A stretch of DNA of 64,000 bases. Source: Drosophila pseudoobscura (Eukaryota > Arthropoda > Insecta > Diptera > Drosophilidae). The position numbers were made by a program, and so were the translations under genes. The notes beneath the pieces were generated by a model. That model was not told the DNA's origin. It saw nothing but the letters and a program-made list of their open reading frames with translations, and ran no database searches. Position 1 is the first letter of the stretch. The number at the start of each line of letters is the position of its first letter. This document shows, piece by piece, positions 1 to 13,720 of the stretch. The DNA lies in NCBI RefSeq assembly GCF_009870125.1, contig NC_046683.1:37897869-37961868 (forward strand), read 5' to 3'.

Positions 1-1980
1 CTCGGAAAATGTTCACCCAAGGAGAGATAATGCCCGTCCCGTCTGGCCGCAACGGGTTTGACTACGCACTCAAGGTTACAATAAGCACAAAAATATTGCA
101 CACATCTACATACATATATATCTGCAAATATATGTATCTGCAAATATATGTATCTGCATTCTGCTCATGCACATGGAGCATGGAGCATGGAGCATGGAGC
201 TCAGTTCCCATTCTAAATTTAATACCAATTATAATACTAATAATAAGAAGGGCTTTCTTTCCTGCTTCTTGTACTCTACTTCGACTCTGGAAATTCGAGT
301 ATGAAAACTATTTCGCCCAGTTTCGCCCATAAGCTACAGCTCAAGGCTTCGAGCATATGGCAGATTTGTCTAAGTTTTCTGATGCAGCAGAGAAATGCAG
401 GCTCCTAAGGATACTGCTCAGGGAAATTGATAAAGTTATTTTCAAAAATCGATCAAATATTCAACGAGTGACAGAGAGGGGAAAAAGGATTGAGGGGTAC
501 ACAAATGCACAAATGTTAAGCTTCATAAAATGTATGTCTGACGAGTGTTTTGGCTCTGCCGATGTTCGATTTATTAGGCACATGTCGGGTCTCTGGTGTC
601 AAAAGTCCAAGTCGTGGCGATCGCCAGCGATAACTTTAGGCTGGACGCAGCCGGACAGGCTGCAGCAGTCTCAGTCTCAGTCCGTGCTGTGGTGGTCCCA
701 TCAATCGGTCAACTTGTCCGCATGTCAACCGATAAGATCGCCATCTGTTTTTATGCCGTCCCGTCCCGTCTCGCCCGGCTGCCCGGCTGCCCGGTTGCCT
801 GTCTACTGCTGCCCCACAATGATGCTGTCATAAGTTGACTGCACATGTCGACTATTTCTATCGGGGCCGACTGCTCTTGATTCTGGGAAATGTCAATTTC
901 ATTCGGCCCGACTCAATTTATTCGCTTCCTGTGCAATCAACTGCCTTCAATTATTCGGCGGATTCTAGCGGAGGCATAAACTCATAAATAGCTTCGATTC
1001 CGCATGCTATTACATTTCTGACATTGATTGCATCCTGTTGTCCACATTTTTTTTGGCTCGAATTGGCCTCACGCTTCTTGACCACTTTTGGGCCGAGCTG
1101 CGCTCGTGGTGCCATGACCAAATGTGGGACATTCTCTGCGTTCTCGAAATCGCTCCCCTCAACGTCCCTCTCCCTCTCCCCCTCCCCATCACCATCCCCC
1201 TCCCCTATCCATATGCGATTCCAACTGCGCTCGGCATTTGTCCCATACTGGTAAGTCTTTTTTATGGCGTTTTAAAGTGTTTCACATCGAAATTATTGTT
1301 AATCGTTGGCTTAATTGCCGTCTTTGGTCTCCGCTGTCTCAGCTGTAAACAGACAAATTATACTCCCAATTGTAGCCCCAATTAAATGCGATAAGTAGCT
1401 GCTTTGTCGTTGACAATGAAAATGTTTATTTACTTTTTGGGTATTTCTTGTATTTTCTTTTTGCTTTTGTTTTTTTGTTTAGAGGCTCTTGGCTCAAATA
1501 AAACCGAAAAACAAAACTTTTGATTCGCCATTCTAGTTCCGGGGTTGTCGGTCGCCAAGAAGATCTGTAAGATGATCCTTACGTCAGCCTTCCCATCCTT
1601 TCCCCAGCCTTCGCTGACCTTGAGGTCCCGCGGCAGATCGTCGTTGTTGACCCTTCTGATATATGTCTGTTCTATGCAAGATATTGACCATTTGGAGCTA
1701 TCGATCGTGTGGGCACGATCCCTACTTGTCTTTGAATTTAGTATGCCATTTATGTGCCTATATATCCTTCGATATCGGCCAACGATACCAAAAATACCAT
1801 GACTGATCAAAAAAAAACCGTGGGTATAAGAGATTCCTTTTTGATTCCTAGGGCAATCGAGTGGGCGATCAGACTGTTCTTGTAAACCCATTTATGCACA
1901 CTCAAATGGTGGTTGTAATGACAAGTGTCATAATTGGGTACCCCCCGATGGAATGTCGCGAGGTGGAATCCGCCTGTTGT

Positions 1981-2012
1981 CTCCCCTCCCCTCCCCTCCC
2001 CTCCCCTCCCCT
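1981..2012. repeat. (CTCCC)n tract
   Basis: Six pentamer units on a pyrimidine-only strand. Confidence 0.85.
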
Positions 2013-4712
2013 GATGCACCGCAAGCTTCGCCTCTGGTCGGGTTTTTGGCCCCACTATAATTTGCTTGGTATGCGTGAGCATTCAGTGCATTTTCCTTTT
2101 ATTTTCTGCTTTGCGGCGCTGCAATTTTCATATTTTTGCTATTTCTATTGCTATTGCTATTGCTTTTGCTATTTGCTACCTGCCAATAAAAGTCTTTGTC
2201 AACATTTTGTTGCTGTAATCAAGTCACACGCATGCGCAACCGTGCAACAATTTCAGACATTCAGACATGCTTTGCTCTCTTCATTTGCATTTAATTTCAA
2301 AGAAACGAAAACACACAAATAAATATTTGCACTGGGCAACGGCTGAACAAGCCCAGCCTTATTTCTCGGCCTCTTTTTGACTCATAATTAAATCGCAGCT
2401 AATTACCGGCAGCCGACTGCCGACTGCCGACTGTCGACTGTAATAAAAGCAATGTGTCGCAACTGTGAGAACCCGCAGAAGCCATTGACATATGGATTCG
2501 GAATCGGAATCGCAAACGGAATCTGAATCGGAATACGAAATGGTGGCAGCTATTGCAAAAAGCGCAAAAAGCGCAAAAAGCGCATACATATGTACATACA
2601 CTACGCGTACACTACTTACGAGTACATATTGTCAAATGTAGGTACATTTGTGTATTTAAACAATTTGTATTTTATTTTCCGAATCAACGGAACCTGAGAT
2701 CGGCCAAAACAGTTGGAGTAGCAAATGGAGTAGCAAACAAGCAAAAAGAAAACAAAACAAAAAAAACAACCAAAAAAAACAATCAGCATAATCACCGAAA
2801 ATGAAAATAAATCAGTTGAATGCCACCACCTCGATGATTACGTTGATGATGACGATGATGATGCTGATGATGATGATGCGCGTGCCACGACGCCATTTGG
2901 TGCAAATTTGTCGATGCTTCCGGCCAAAAGATGGAGCCAAGCTGCCGCCTGGCCACCTGCCACAAACTGACTTCAAGTTGCTACTGTTGCAGCAGTGGCA
3001 GCAGACATTCACTTTCGTACTTTCGTTCATTCAATGCCAAAAAGAAAAGCACGTCAGAATTTCCGCGCCGCTTTTCGCGATGTAAAGACAGAGAAGGATG
3101 GATCGTTCGGGTTGGAGTCTTTCATTTGATGATTTGAATGGTGAAAGATGAGCTGGCATTTTTATGGCCATGGCGGCAATGCAATCATGTCTTAGCTTTT
3201 TCCCATCGCATGATCTTGCAGTGCGAATCGACTCTCCTCAGAGCCAAGCCAAGCCAACCAAGCCTGGGCGAGTCATTTGCATGTTGCGGGTACTACTACT
3301 GCCTTCCATGGCCCGGAAGCCGTGCCCAAAAGATCGTGTACTGTTAGAACAGCCAGCGACGGCAACCGATAATTATGGCTAATAAATATTAGCTGCCAAA
3401 AGTGCAATAAACCAGAAGAACGACAAATACAAGGCGGAGGTGGTCCGGCAGAGGCGGCGGTCAGAGGGGCCTGGCTCTCGGCTGGTCACATTTCTCGATA
3501 CTAGCACTTAATTGCAGTCGACACAGATGCGGAGCACAGATATTTACACATATTTAACCAGCTTGCTAGGAAAACTAGCTCACGCAGTCTGTGACTGCTG
3601 CATGGTGGGGCCCAGGCCATTTGTTTTCGATTCTGGAAAAGTTGCACGGCCATGTCATGTCCGTCTTTCCGTCTTTCCGCCTTTCCGTCTGTTCAAATGC
3701 AGGCTATTTTCTGAGCCCTAAGATTAAAAGTCTATCACACACAAATGTACATATAGTATACATGTTTGGTATGTTTGTTTCCAATGAGGGGCCTTTGAGA
3801 GAGTATTTTATCAATCATTTTAGGGAAAGAATGTGTTCTTTTCCTAGACCCATGACATGCAATTCTCTGTAAACATACATAACATAGCTCGATGAAATAC
3901 TCGTAATTAGAGCTTACAAAAAATTCCGCATGTAACCTAACCAGCCCAGGCCTTACATAACCCAATCCTTGCTACAATAAGGGGACCTTTTTTAAATGCA
4001 TTTTCTACATAGTTTCGTTCTTTAATTAGTGGGTTTTCTCTTTGCCCACAGTGTCAAAATTAAAAGAAATAAACAATAAAAACATAAATACTTGTATAAT
4101 ATATAAATATGAAATACCTGCACCAATCATATAAAAACAATTAGAGCGCCTATCACTCGGTTCGAGGTTAGGCCAGATTTCGTAATAATTTAATTATATA
4201 ATATTTTCATACACCTAGAAAACTGAGCTGACTGGCCGATCGATCGATCGACTGATCCATCGATCGTTGGCCGTTACCCAGAGACACTTGGCTTGTTTAA
4301 ATTGAATTTAATTAGAGCTGAGTACTATGACAAAATGATTAATTCAAGTCAATTTGAGACGCCCACTTGGACCAATCGAGAGGAGAGGCCTACATATGTG
4401 GATATGTAGATATGGGAAATACATACATATATGCTGGCTTATTGGCTGAGATAGGTACATATGTATGTACGTATGCATATTATATACGAGTACTATCTGT
4501 TCGGTATACTCGTACTCGCACATATCTGACTTTTGTCTAGTGCAAGTGTCGTTGCTAATGATTATTGGAGCTGGCGACAAGTCTGAACCGCTAAATTGTT
4601 GTTAATTTCCAGCAATAATTCAAGCCAAGCGCCTCATAAACAAACAACTTTGTTAACAACAAATCGTGCGAGAGGGGCTGCGGACTGTGCGGCCGGAGAG
4701 GCGCTGGAGGAG

Positions 4713-4729
4713 TGGTCACACTATCAGTT
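4713..4729 (+). promoter_or_regulatory. M1BP-like motif overlapping an initiator
   Basis: TGGTCACACTAT matches the core-promoter Motif 1 consensus (YGGTCACACTR), and TCAGTT, a perfect Drosophila initiator, follows immediately. The combination is suggestive, but no gene model starts here. Confidence 0.25.
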
Positions 4730-5504
4730 TCAAGTGTTGAAGTCATAAATCTGCATAATGATCATGTCTCATGTCTCATGTCCCATGATCTACCCAGCCG
4801 TTGTGCGTTCGTCCATGTTTGTGTGGGCTGCCTACTGCCTACTGCCTACCACCGTCCCGACAAACAGAACCACAACACAAGCGAAACAGTATTTTGTACG
4901 AATTATACGACCTGTCATTAGTTCCTTTCACAAATTTAGAAGGGTGACAACGGTGCAGTATACTCTTAGCCAGATCCTCGGGACTATTATCTACATATGT
5001 ACATTTATAATATACAATACAATTTGTACAATAAAATTTGCACGAACGGTATAAAATTGGTTTGCCGACACTTCCATTACTCGCTTCTCTTGTAACAAAA
5101 GAAAGCAAACAAATACAGATTACTCCCTGATATGTATTAAAATCAGAAAAAACCCTTTTGAATTTATATAAAAGATCAACATTTCTTTCGAAAATAGAGG
5201 TGTCTTTCGAAATATGATCTTGTATTTTTCTTTCGATATCTTTATATCTATATATGTATATATATTTATATATCATAGACTTTCCGATTAGACAGTTCTT
5301 CGTCTTTAAATATATAATCATTAATGGAAAACTATTCCCCAAAAATGTATTCATAATAAATAATAAATAAAACTATAAAATGGTATAATACCCAAAAGAA
5401 CAGCTATTTGTCACACATATATATCTAAATATGTACGTCTGATCAAACAAAATAAAATTTTATTCACTTCGGAAACTTTGTTATCTCCCACCTTTTAGAT
5501 TGAA

Positions 5505-5913
5505 GCGTTCTTACTTGTTTAATTCCAAAAGTTCCCATGACCTGGCCATTCGAGTACTTACTCGTAAATGGGTTTTTTTTTTGGCAAAAGTAGTTCGCTC
5601 GCAGCTTTCACGGAACGGATTTCTCCGGCGGCACTCTTACCTACACTTGTCATTAGCAACTCCTCATTTCAGACACTCGACTACTCTGGCACACACAAAC
5701 ACATGGGAACACCTCGCCACGCCCTCCTGACAGTTTGTTGCCCATTGTTGACGGCGGGAAAGTTGCCTTGCCACGAGAAGTCGGGCGATGTCTTTGTTTA
5801 GCTGTGTGATCTGATCTGACTTTTGGCCTCCATCGCTAGTCGGCGAGTGTCCGGGCCTTTGGACGCCTCTGCCGCGCTTTCTGTGAGATTCGGCTTCTCT
5901 GGGCTCCTTTACT
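5505..5913 (+). repeat. 407-bp dispersed repeat, copy A
   Basis: The sequence is nearly identical, in inverted orientation, to 19529-19935. It starts at GCGTTCTTACTTG and ends at CTCCTTTACT; flanking sequence differs at both ends, so the boundaries are sharp. Differences are a handful of bases and small indels (for example a few extra bases near 5618). It is open in one frame for about 77 codons, but no domain is recognised. Confidence 0.8.
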
Positions 5914-6452
5914 TGTCAACAAGTACCGACCAATCTGATATACGCAAATTGGTCAAATTGGATATATAATGGAATGGGGCTATGAATCACTCACTGTTGG
6001 CAGGCGATTTCTTATATTATTAGAACTATAATGTTGGCCAGGACCCAGGACTGGCCAGCGGAATCAGTGAATAGTCATTATTTTTCAAAACGAGATGGTA
6101 TATCCGCTGTAATTGTTTTGAATAGAACTACACACTAGTCTGAATGAAGGAGATGGATTTCCTTTCAATATACATACATATATAAAGTATAGCTATCTCC
6201 CTGGAATTCAGCATTTAAAAATAACAGGATTGGGCTTCAATTTTTCACTTGTAAAACTGTGTGTGTACACACACTACACCCCTACTCTTGGAAAACATCC
6301 TGTGTCACAAATAGTGGCTCAACTCTTCGACCGATAGCTGGGAGAAGTAACTGAAGACAGCTACCAACACTAAGGTGTTTCGATCGCTGTGCCTCTCATG
6401 CTATCTCTGTCTTGCAGAATCGGTTTCTATTCTGTTCTCGTGAAGTCATCTT

Positions 6453-6726
6453 AAGCTGGTTGTAAACGATGCATCAGCAGCGTGGCAGCATTGCAGCATG
6501 TGTACATGTGACGCATTCCCATGCTACAGAGATTTTCAAATGCATTTAGCTCTCCCTTTTCGTGCTCCCTCTCTCACATTATTCCAAGGCCCACGTACAA
6601 GCGAAATGGCAACACTAATAATTGAATGCTGTGTGTGTGAGAAATGCAGCAGCGTGCAGACAAAGCATGCATCCTCCCAGTCCCAAAAGCTCCACGTGCT
6701 GACTATGCATCGTTTACAGCCAGCTT
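6453..6726. mobile_element. MITE-like element with 28-30 bp terminal inverted repeats
   Basis: The left end AAGCTGGTTGTAAACGATGC is mirrored at the right end (GCATCGTTTACAGCCAGCTT), and the match extends with a few mismatches through CAGC-CGTGG. The interior (about 210 bp) is non-coding, so this looks like a non-autonomous DNA transposon. The superfamily is not clear because the outermost bases and target duplication are ambiguous. Confidence 0.6.
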
Positions 6727-7378
6727 TGCCAGACTCGGCTGTCAGCATTGACTTCGCTCTCACGCCACCCGCGCTCTCTGTAGGAACTCAACAACATATG
6801 TACATACATACATACATACATACATATGTAGATTAAGAGAACTCGCCAAAGAACTCTCTTGCTCCATTCTCGTTCATGTACACCACACGCCTGAAATAAT
6901 TTTTGTTCGTTTCTCCGCCTCCCTTTCACTGTTTTATAGAACATGGACATATTATTTGCTGGATCCCCTCTTCTCACTGTTACCGCTAATTTAAATGCAT
7001 TGCTGCTTTGGAAGGAGGATTGTGGTGTAAATTGTCATGGGAGATGGGGAAACATAGAAAGAAAAAGAGATATCGCCTCGGAAATTGCCGCCGGTCAAGA
7101 ATATATTTACTATTTTATGGGGTCGAAATCGATTGACCTCGAACAAGATCACGCACCAGTCAAAAAGGATAAATGTAAAGTGGGACCCGAATGCCCAAAC
7201 AAGTTTTCTGTCCGATCATGCTGGGATCTCAATCCGAATAAATGATTGTAAGGCCTTCCGTTTGCAGGTGGACTACATCTCTATTATGCATGAAGAAAAA
7301 CGGCCCAAATCAAAGAACAGGTGTCGGTGATTAAACAATAAAAAAGCAATTATTGCTGGTAGTGCTGCCAGTGGACAG

Positions 7379-7430
7379 CCTGTCTGTCTGTCTGTCTGGC
7401 TGTCTGGCTGTCTGTCGGATTGTCTGTCGT
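7379..7430. repeat. (GTCT)n tract
   Basis: Imperfect tetramer repeat. A (GACA)n/(CAGG)n tract of nearly complementary sequence lies at 7831-7880, so the two could pair as arms 400 bases apart. Confidence 0.75.
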
Positions 7431-7830
7431 TCGGCTGGCTATGAATGGGTTCGATGAGTGCCGCAAATGAGTCGAGAGGCATCCACTGCGGGCGGCAGCC
7501 TTTGCGAACGGAACTCGTAAATCAGGTGGTGTTGGCTGTAGCTCATGATGAATATCATCAACGCCTCTATCGGAGTCATTGAGACGCTTGACGATAAGTC
7601 CCAACATCAATTAAGAGACTTTGCTTTACCTTAATTTATTGGAGCTCAAAGTATGCGCAGAGAGGGAGAAATAAAATTGTACATTCAAGTGCCGTTTAAT
7701 TGAGGAACCACATGGAGCAGAGATCGTGGCACACGCACAGTTTCCCCTTGTCTCTTTACCGGCTGCCGGCTGCCTGCCGCCGTTTGCCGTTTGCCGATTG
7801 CAACATGCCACACCGAGGCACCCAGAGAGT

Positions 7831-7880
7831 CGGACAGACGGACAGACGGACAGGCAGGCAGGCAGGCAGGCAGGCAGACA
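7831..7880. repeat. (GGACAGAC)n and (CAGG)n tract
   Basis: Tetramer repeat, complementary in part to 7379-7430. Confidence 0.75.
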
Positions 7881-8885
7881 CATGGAAATCTTAGGGAAAT
7901 TGCAAAACATTTACTCTGTTCCAGCTTCAGCCTCGACTTGGACTCTGCGATTTGGTATCCGGTTGTTCAACAACTTATTAAATCATTTTGTTTTGTTTGT
8001 GTTTGGGTTTCCGTCTTTTATCGTACTTCAGCGCCTGCCATGTAAAAGGCGAGCAACTACAAGCACCAATAGTGCTGGATTCAAGGGGTTCAAGAACTAT
8101 GGGCTAAAATCCAATCGAAGCATTGATTTGGCCAGACCTATTAGCCCATGTCAGGCTCAGGCTCAGGCTCAGGCTCAGGCCGGAGCCAATGTACACGGTT
8201 TTTATTTTTATTTTCAAATGCTTACCTTCCCTTCAATCAAAATGTTCTTGTTTCTAAAATAAAGAGTCTTAAATGTTTTGAGGTGCGGCACTATTATTGT
8301 TAAGAACACAGGTGTATGTACGAGTATGGCATGCACATGTATATGTAGGTATGTATATACATATTTGACCCATGCTTACTGTACCACACTCTTTTCTTGC
8401 TAACATCCATATTGTTCCTGGCTGATTCGCTAATCGAGCAATATTTACGCTGATAGTATTTGCAATTCCACAAAGTACATCAACATCTCAATAGTCACAC
8501 GAGCATTTGCAACCCCTTGCACGCGTACCGTACTCGCAGTGCGGCCCATTCGAAACCCATTCCAAAGTCACACAAAGTGAGCCAAGCCAAGCCAGGCCAA
8601 GTGTTGACCAACACTTGACTAATTAACACATCACAGTCGGCTGTAGTATGAGCCGACTGGCAGCCGTTAATATATAGGTCAGTACTCTCGCACAATACAT
8701 ACGTACATTGTATACATATGTATATGCATGCATATGGTATTTGTCTATCTGCATGGATGTGTGTACATATGCTTCTATGCGGCCTAATGTAATTTTGATG
8801 TACTGAGCAAACAGTGGAAAAAAACGTTTGCCTATATTTCATTTATTTTTTTAGTATGCTGCAATTAAGTCTGTGCCCCGCAAAA

Positions 8886-8982
8886 GAAGGGAAGAGGAAT
8901 GGGGAATGGGAAATGGGGAGTGGGGATTGGGGATTGGGGAAGGGGGAATGGCAATAGGTAGATGGGAGATGGGAGATGGGAG
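8886..8982. repeat. Purine-only GGGGAATG/GGGAGAT tract
   Basis: Almost 100 bases of imperfect GGGGAATG, GGGGATTG and GATGGGA units. It can form H-DNA or a quadruplex; no role is shown. Confidence 0.7.
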
Positions 8983-9630
8983 AAACGCAATTAAATGTAA
9001 CGGAAGGCAGACGCGAGTGTGAGTTTAAGCACCATCAAAATGCTGGACATTCATCCAAACGGATTGTGACAATCTCCAGGTGTTTCATCGACGCGGCTTG
9101 ACTTCACTCTGCCCCAGCAGCCAGCCAAGAGAGTCTGCCCGCTTGCCAGTTTGCCAGCTTGCCAGTTTGCCAGTCCGCGAGTCTGCGGAATCGGCCTGCT
9201 TCCGCCTTTCGCCTTCTTTTAGAGTCTCTGTGCGGTTCCGATTTTGAGTTGAAATGGGGCTCCGCTCTCACAAGTAGTTGAACTCTGTGATTCAACGCTC
9301 AATAAAAAGTTCAATTCTCTTTTGATCCAGCTGCCACATTCATTGGGCCTTACTGTTCCCAGCGGTTTCGATAAAATTCTATAATTTTCTCCAACACATT
9401 TGGCTGCCCTTTTCAGCTGCCTGGCCAGCCGCCACTTGTTAGAACTGATTAAAAATCTCGGAAGTCATTAAACAATATTTAATTGGATTAGGCCACGGCC
9501 ATTTTTCAACGATCTGATTTATAAGCTAATAAGCAATCGATAATAATATATATGTAAATACAAATTAAAAAATGCAAGGAATAAACATAATTGTAATCTT
9601 AATTATGTTTTCTCTTTTTATTTCTTGCAG

Positions 9631-10020
9631 TTCATTGATTGAACGTCCCAGCGCTGCGTCATGTTGTTGCTGCCATCGCAATCATGTCCAGCAACAACAG
9701 GAACAACAACCACTACAAGCAACTACGAAAACTAATTCGCAAAAATCATAAAAACAAAATCAGAATCACGAGACAATAAACGCAGACAGTATAACTCTAT
9801 CAAGCTGGTATAAGATCAAAGTGGAACAAAATCCAGCAGCAGTTACAAACGCAAGAATAGCTGAAAAATTTCAGTATATTTTTGGTTCACACTAAAACAA
9901 GACAACTGAGAAACCCCACTGGAAGAGTAACAGCAACAAGAACCACTAAAAGAACCACAAGCACAAGTGTCTCCATTTTCTTGTGCGAAAAACCATTCTG
10001 TGATATCTCAAGACCCAAAG
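9631..10020 (+). other. Probable non-coding (5' UTR) internal exon
   Basis: The stretch is bounded by a strong acceptor (pyrimidine-rich tract then TTTCTTGCAG ending at 9630) and a consensus donor (AAAG|GTGAGTCGC at 10021). Its composition is CAA/ACA-rich like Drosophila 5' UTRs, with no long reading frame; the first ATG (9661) opens only a 24-codon frame. It most likely belongs to the leader of the secreted-protein gene whose coding start at 22297 follows an acceptor, which would make a roughly 12-kb intron. That link is inference. Confidence 0.5.
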
Positions 10021-12179
10021 GTGAGTCGCAAAGACCCCAGCATAGTCGTACACTTCCATAGGAAACCAAAGAATCAAAGAGCTTTGGACAACTGCCCGCG
10101 GAAACGGAAATGAATTAACTGCAAATGCAAAAGGGGGCTGCAAAATGTGGATAGCGGTTAGGAGGGAGCACAAGAGGGACCCTTCTCATTGTGGGATAAT
10201 ACTTCTCTGATCTATTTGAAGGCTAGGGTTTCTTTTGATGCCAGTTTTATTTATTCAGCCCATATTCACAGTATACATATGTAAGTAGATCCCAACTGGT
10301 TCAAGTGTGCCGCCACATACAAATTTCCCAACCTGAGACCGCAAATGGAGTAGCCTGAGCCCGCATCACGGTCGAGATTGGGTATGGCCACAGTTAGCAA
10401 GAGTGGGAGACTCCGACTCCGACTCCGACTCCGACTGAGCATGCTACGTGTTGCATGTTTCATAGTCGCTCGTGCCAGGCCGCCTGGTCAGCTGCAGCGG
10501 CATTGATTGACACCTTTTAACTACCGTGACGCAATGAGAAGAAACAGCCACAAAGCCACAACAGCAACAGAAGCATTTCTCGATGTTCATTTATTCGGTT
10601 TGGCAGCCAAGTGACATATTTCCACAGGCTTGCCGGCTTACCGGCTTGCCGGCTTGCTCCTCAAACGCGGCCACCCACCCAGATCCCGATTCGCGCCGCA
10701 AGAGAGAAATCAAATTTTCCTGAAAATTGAATTTCCTTTCGTGGCTCACTGATTATCTATAATTATAATTGTCAGTCGCAAGCACAGGCACGGGCAGAGA
10801 AAAAAAGGAAAATTGCTCAACCATACTTATGCAATGGTGACCTGAGTTGGATCGGATTGGCTGGGATTGGCTGGGATTGGATTGGAGTAACGCCGGTGGA
10901 CCACGCCCAGAGCTGAGAGCCCTCCTGCTGTGTGCTATGAGTCTTGGCTTTGCACGTCGCCTATTTAGTTAGCATAATTTGCTCTATAATTGTCACTGAT
11001 ACTACCTGAAGAATGTAACCCGTTCCCGATCCCGATCCCGATCTCGTTCCCGTTCCCGTTCCCGGCTTAACTGGTTACGATACCAACTCAGTGCTCAGTG
11101 CACTGTCAACACTATTTCGCCCGAAGCCGATTGGCATATGAAATGCGGGTAATTTCCAATTACGAAAGCCAGCTACACCCACCATGGAGGCGAGACGCCC
11201 CCTGCATCAAGATCGACTAATTACGATCGGTCCGATCGCCCCATAGAACCATGTCGTATCATGTCGTATGCCACACAACAGTCCCGATAAGATATACATA
11301 AGCAGGAAGCCAATGCAGTGTGAAAGGGGATGAAAGGCCAAACACTTACCAGCGGAATGCTTACCAATCTACTGATCGTACTGGGAAATGGTATTGGTTG
11401 GGATATACATATGTAAGTTCTATGTGTGTATAATATGCGAGAATTGTATGTGTGTATAGAGTATCTATGTTAGTACATATCCTTGAGACCTGTACTTTTT
11501 AGTTTTCCTAACGTTATACATGGTCTTGCGTATGGCCTTTTCCACGGGCTCATCTGGTATCTGAAACTGCACCGTCACTGAAATAATATGGGTTAGTTTA
11601 TTATGTTTTTCTTTGACTGATTTCCGTGTCCTCCCAGGATGTGCCTGTCCCCATTGTGTTCCGTATTTTGTTGATCTAAATTTAAAAAAAAGAAGATTAT
11701 GTACACTTACATATATGTATGTATTTTATATAAAATACTATTAATTTGGCTGCAAATATATGTATAAAAAGAATAATTGAAATTATTGAATAAGTGCATA
11801 TGACGGTTTTTGTTGTTGTTTCTTTTGTTTTGTTGCTGGACTGCTCACCGTAGTTTATAAAAATTAAATTTGCTTATAAGGATCTACAGTCTATTTATCT
11901 ATTTTTTTTTGTTTTATTCCCGACTATCGTAGTCGGAGCGTAAAGAAACCTTAAAGCAAGAGCATACGAGAAGAAGAAAGACATATGTACATATGTATGT
12001 ACATATATGTAATGTGAATGCAGCGAGCCATTAGTATAATATGAACACAGTTTTTCACAATTTTGACAAATTTAACATTTTATGCAATTGATATTTTCAT
12101 TTAAACACTGCACTTGCCTGATAATAATAGATGGTAATTATCATCTTAAAAACATATTTAATTCTTAAAAACGGACCTC

Positions 12180-12455
12180 AGATTTGATATTAAAGACCAA
12201 AAACCCCTTTGGAACAAGTTTGAAGCAAAATAGATCAAATTTTCAAAAATGGCCGCCACTTTGGGTCCGTTATATTTAATCTTTAAAATCTGACATCAAA
12301 TTCGTAAGTTTCAAGCAAATCCGACGAGCTTTAAAATAAGTATCCGCCATGTTTCGGCAAATTGGTTTTTTGACGTTAGGAACAGAAATCTGACGTGATG
12401 GATTCGTGTTCAGGGCCCCAAAATACATAGGGATATGATACTCTGGTCAGCCGCG
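12180..12455. repeat. Repeat-like block sharing an end with 19989-20045
   Basis: The terminal 55 bases (about 12400-12455) match 19989-20045 in reverse complement: GAGTATCATATCC and GGCCCTG-ACACGAATC are shared. The rest contains ATGGCCGCCACTTTGGGTCC and internally related CTGACATCAAATT/GATTTGATATTAAAG segments. It is probably an old transposon remnant; the family is not recognised. Confidence 0.4.
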
Positions 12456-13312
12456 CACGACACTTTTTTTTTTGTGGGGCAGTGTAATTATTCACCAAGT
12501 TACTGCAGTTTCGGCTCTCACCCTTTTGCGCACAATCGTATCAAATGCAAAGCGAACAAATGCCACGCGAGCAAATCAAGAGAGCTCTGCCGACGCAGGA
12601 GCAAAAGAGACGAAAAGAAAGAACGAAGTCATATTCCACTGCTCACGATCGGCAGAACCGAATTTTGCTACGGCACGACCGGAAAAGACAGCAACAAATC
12701 GATTTGGCTGGCGTCAACGCCTAGATGCCATGCAGATGACATTCGTCATCGCGCAATGCTGGCACTGCTGGCACTGCAGGCACTGCAGGGTGTATTCATA
12801 TGTTAGTACATATATGTATGTATGTAAATTCATACATATGTATGTGTGTATTCTTAGCTACAAGCGTACAAATATTACCCTGTACAGTTACGTAAAGTCG
12901 CAGGTGTCGATCTCATGAGGGGAAGACTTAGTACAGAAGAAAGCAGCATTGATTTTTTTCTTATTCTGAGACCAAAACCACAACTGTTCGGAATTAATAA
13001 GTTCTACGTACATATGTATGTATGTACATACATATGTGCGTATATCTTTCGATGTTTATGATAAAGAGTTTTACTACTAGAGCAAACATTTTGAGTGCTT
13101 TGCAGCCATCTGTGATTCTGTTCCCATAAACCTAATTCGGGGAAGTCGCCCTTTGGCTCCCAAGCCCTTGTCAAATTGAACAACCAGAAAGCTGTCCTGC
13201 TAAGCAGCTTGTCATTAGGCTACAAGCATGATGGAAAGGGTCCGACCCGCGCGACCCAGTCGAGGAGTACGTTCTCTGGCCAGGCGCTGCCAATTTGCAT
13301 AATAAAGTTGTT

Positions 13313-13346
13313 TGGCTTTGGCTTCGGCTTCGGCTTCGGCTTTGGG
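13313..13346. repeat. (GGCTTC/T)n tract
   Basis: Five to six hexamer units of GGCTTC or GGCTTT. Confidence 0.8.
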
Positions 13347-13720
13347 GCACGCTTCCCACGCCCAGTTGCAATGGAATCGATGCAACTGCCTGATCCCCCC
13401 CAGACCTCTGCTGAGGAGTGAGCTCTAATCAAGTGATTTTTATAGCTCGATTTGCGCTCCACCCTAAATTTTGATGGCGCTGCTCCCCCCCACAGTCAGT
13501 AGTCCCTGGTCTCTCTGCATGCTGCTCTCTGGCGCATGTTTTAGAAGCTTCCTTCTGAATTCCGATTACCTGCAGGGACGCAAGGTTCTGCCTAACTGTT
13601 ATTTTTTGATATTTCAGCAGAAGTTGAAGTTGAAATTACCCAGAGACTTGAACCACATTGCGTATACGAGGCATTGCGCCTATTAGTGAAAGACTTGGGG
13701 GGAATAGTCCACTCGCGTTG

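Larger units (their letters stand above)
1..6452. other. Non-coding DNA, no gene seen
   Basis: Open frames here are short, lack recognisable motifs and follow simple repeats. Simple repeats include C-rich 1165-1205, GGAATC hexamers near 2492-2537, a GCAAAAA tract near 2555-2585, and CATATGTA patches near 4450. The M1BP-like motif at 4713 and repeat copy A at 5505-5913 are listed separately. It is probably intron or intergenic regulatory DNA. Confidence 0.4.
6727..9630. other. Non-coding DNA upstream of the 9631 exon
   Basis: No gene is seen. It has a short decayed DINE-like remnant near 7095-7130 (CAAGAATATATTTACTATTT, then ATGGGGTCG), simple repeats, a (CAGGCT)n tract at 8152-8180, and a GCCAGTTTGCCAGCTT tract near 9140-9170. 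Confidence 0.4.

Noticed and set aside
4839..5354. Minus-strand 171-codon frame
   Set aside because: AT-rich, no recognisable motif, and no splice or promoter support.
12435..12918. Two overlapping plus-strand frames of 123 and 148 codons
   Set aside because: No start context, no domain, and they run into a microsatellite.
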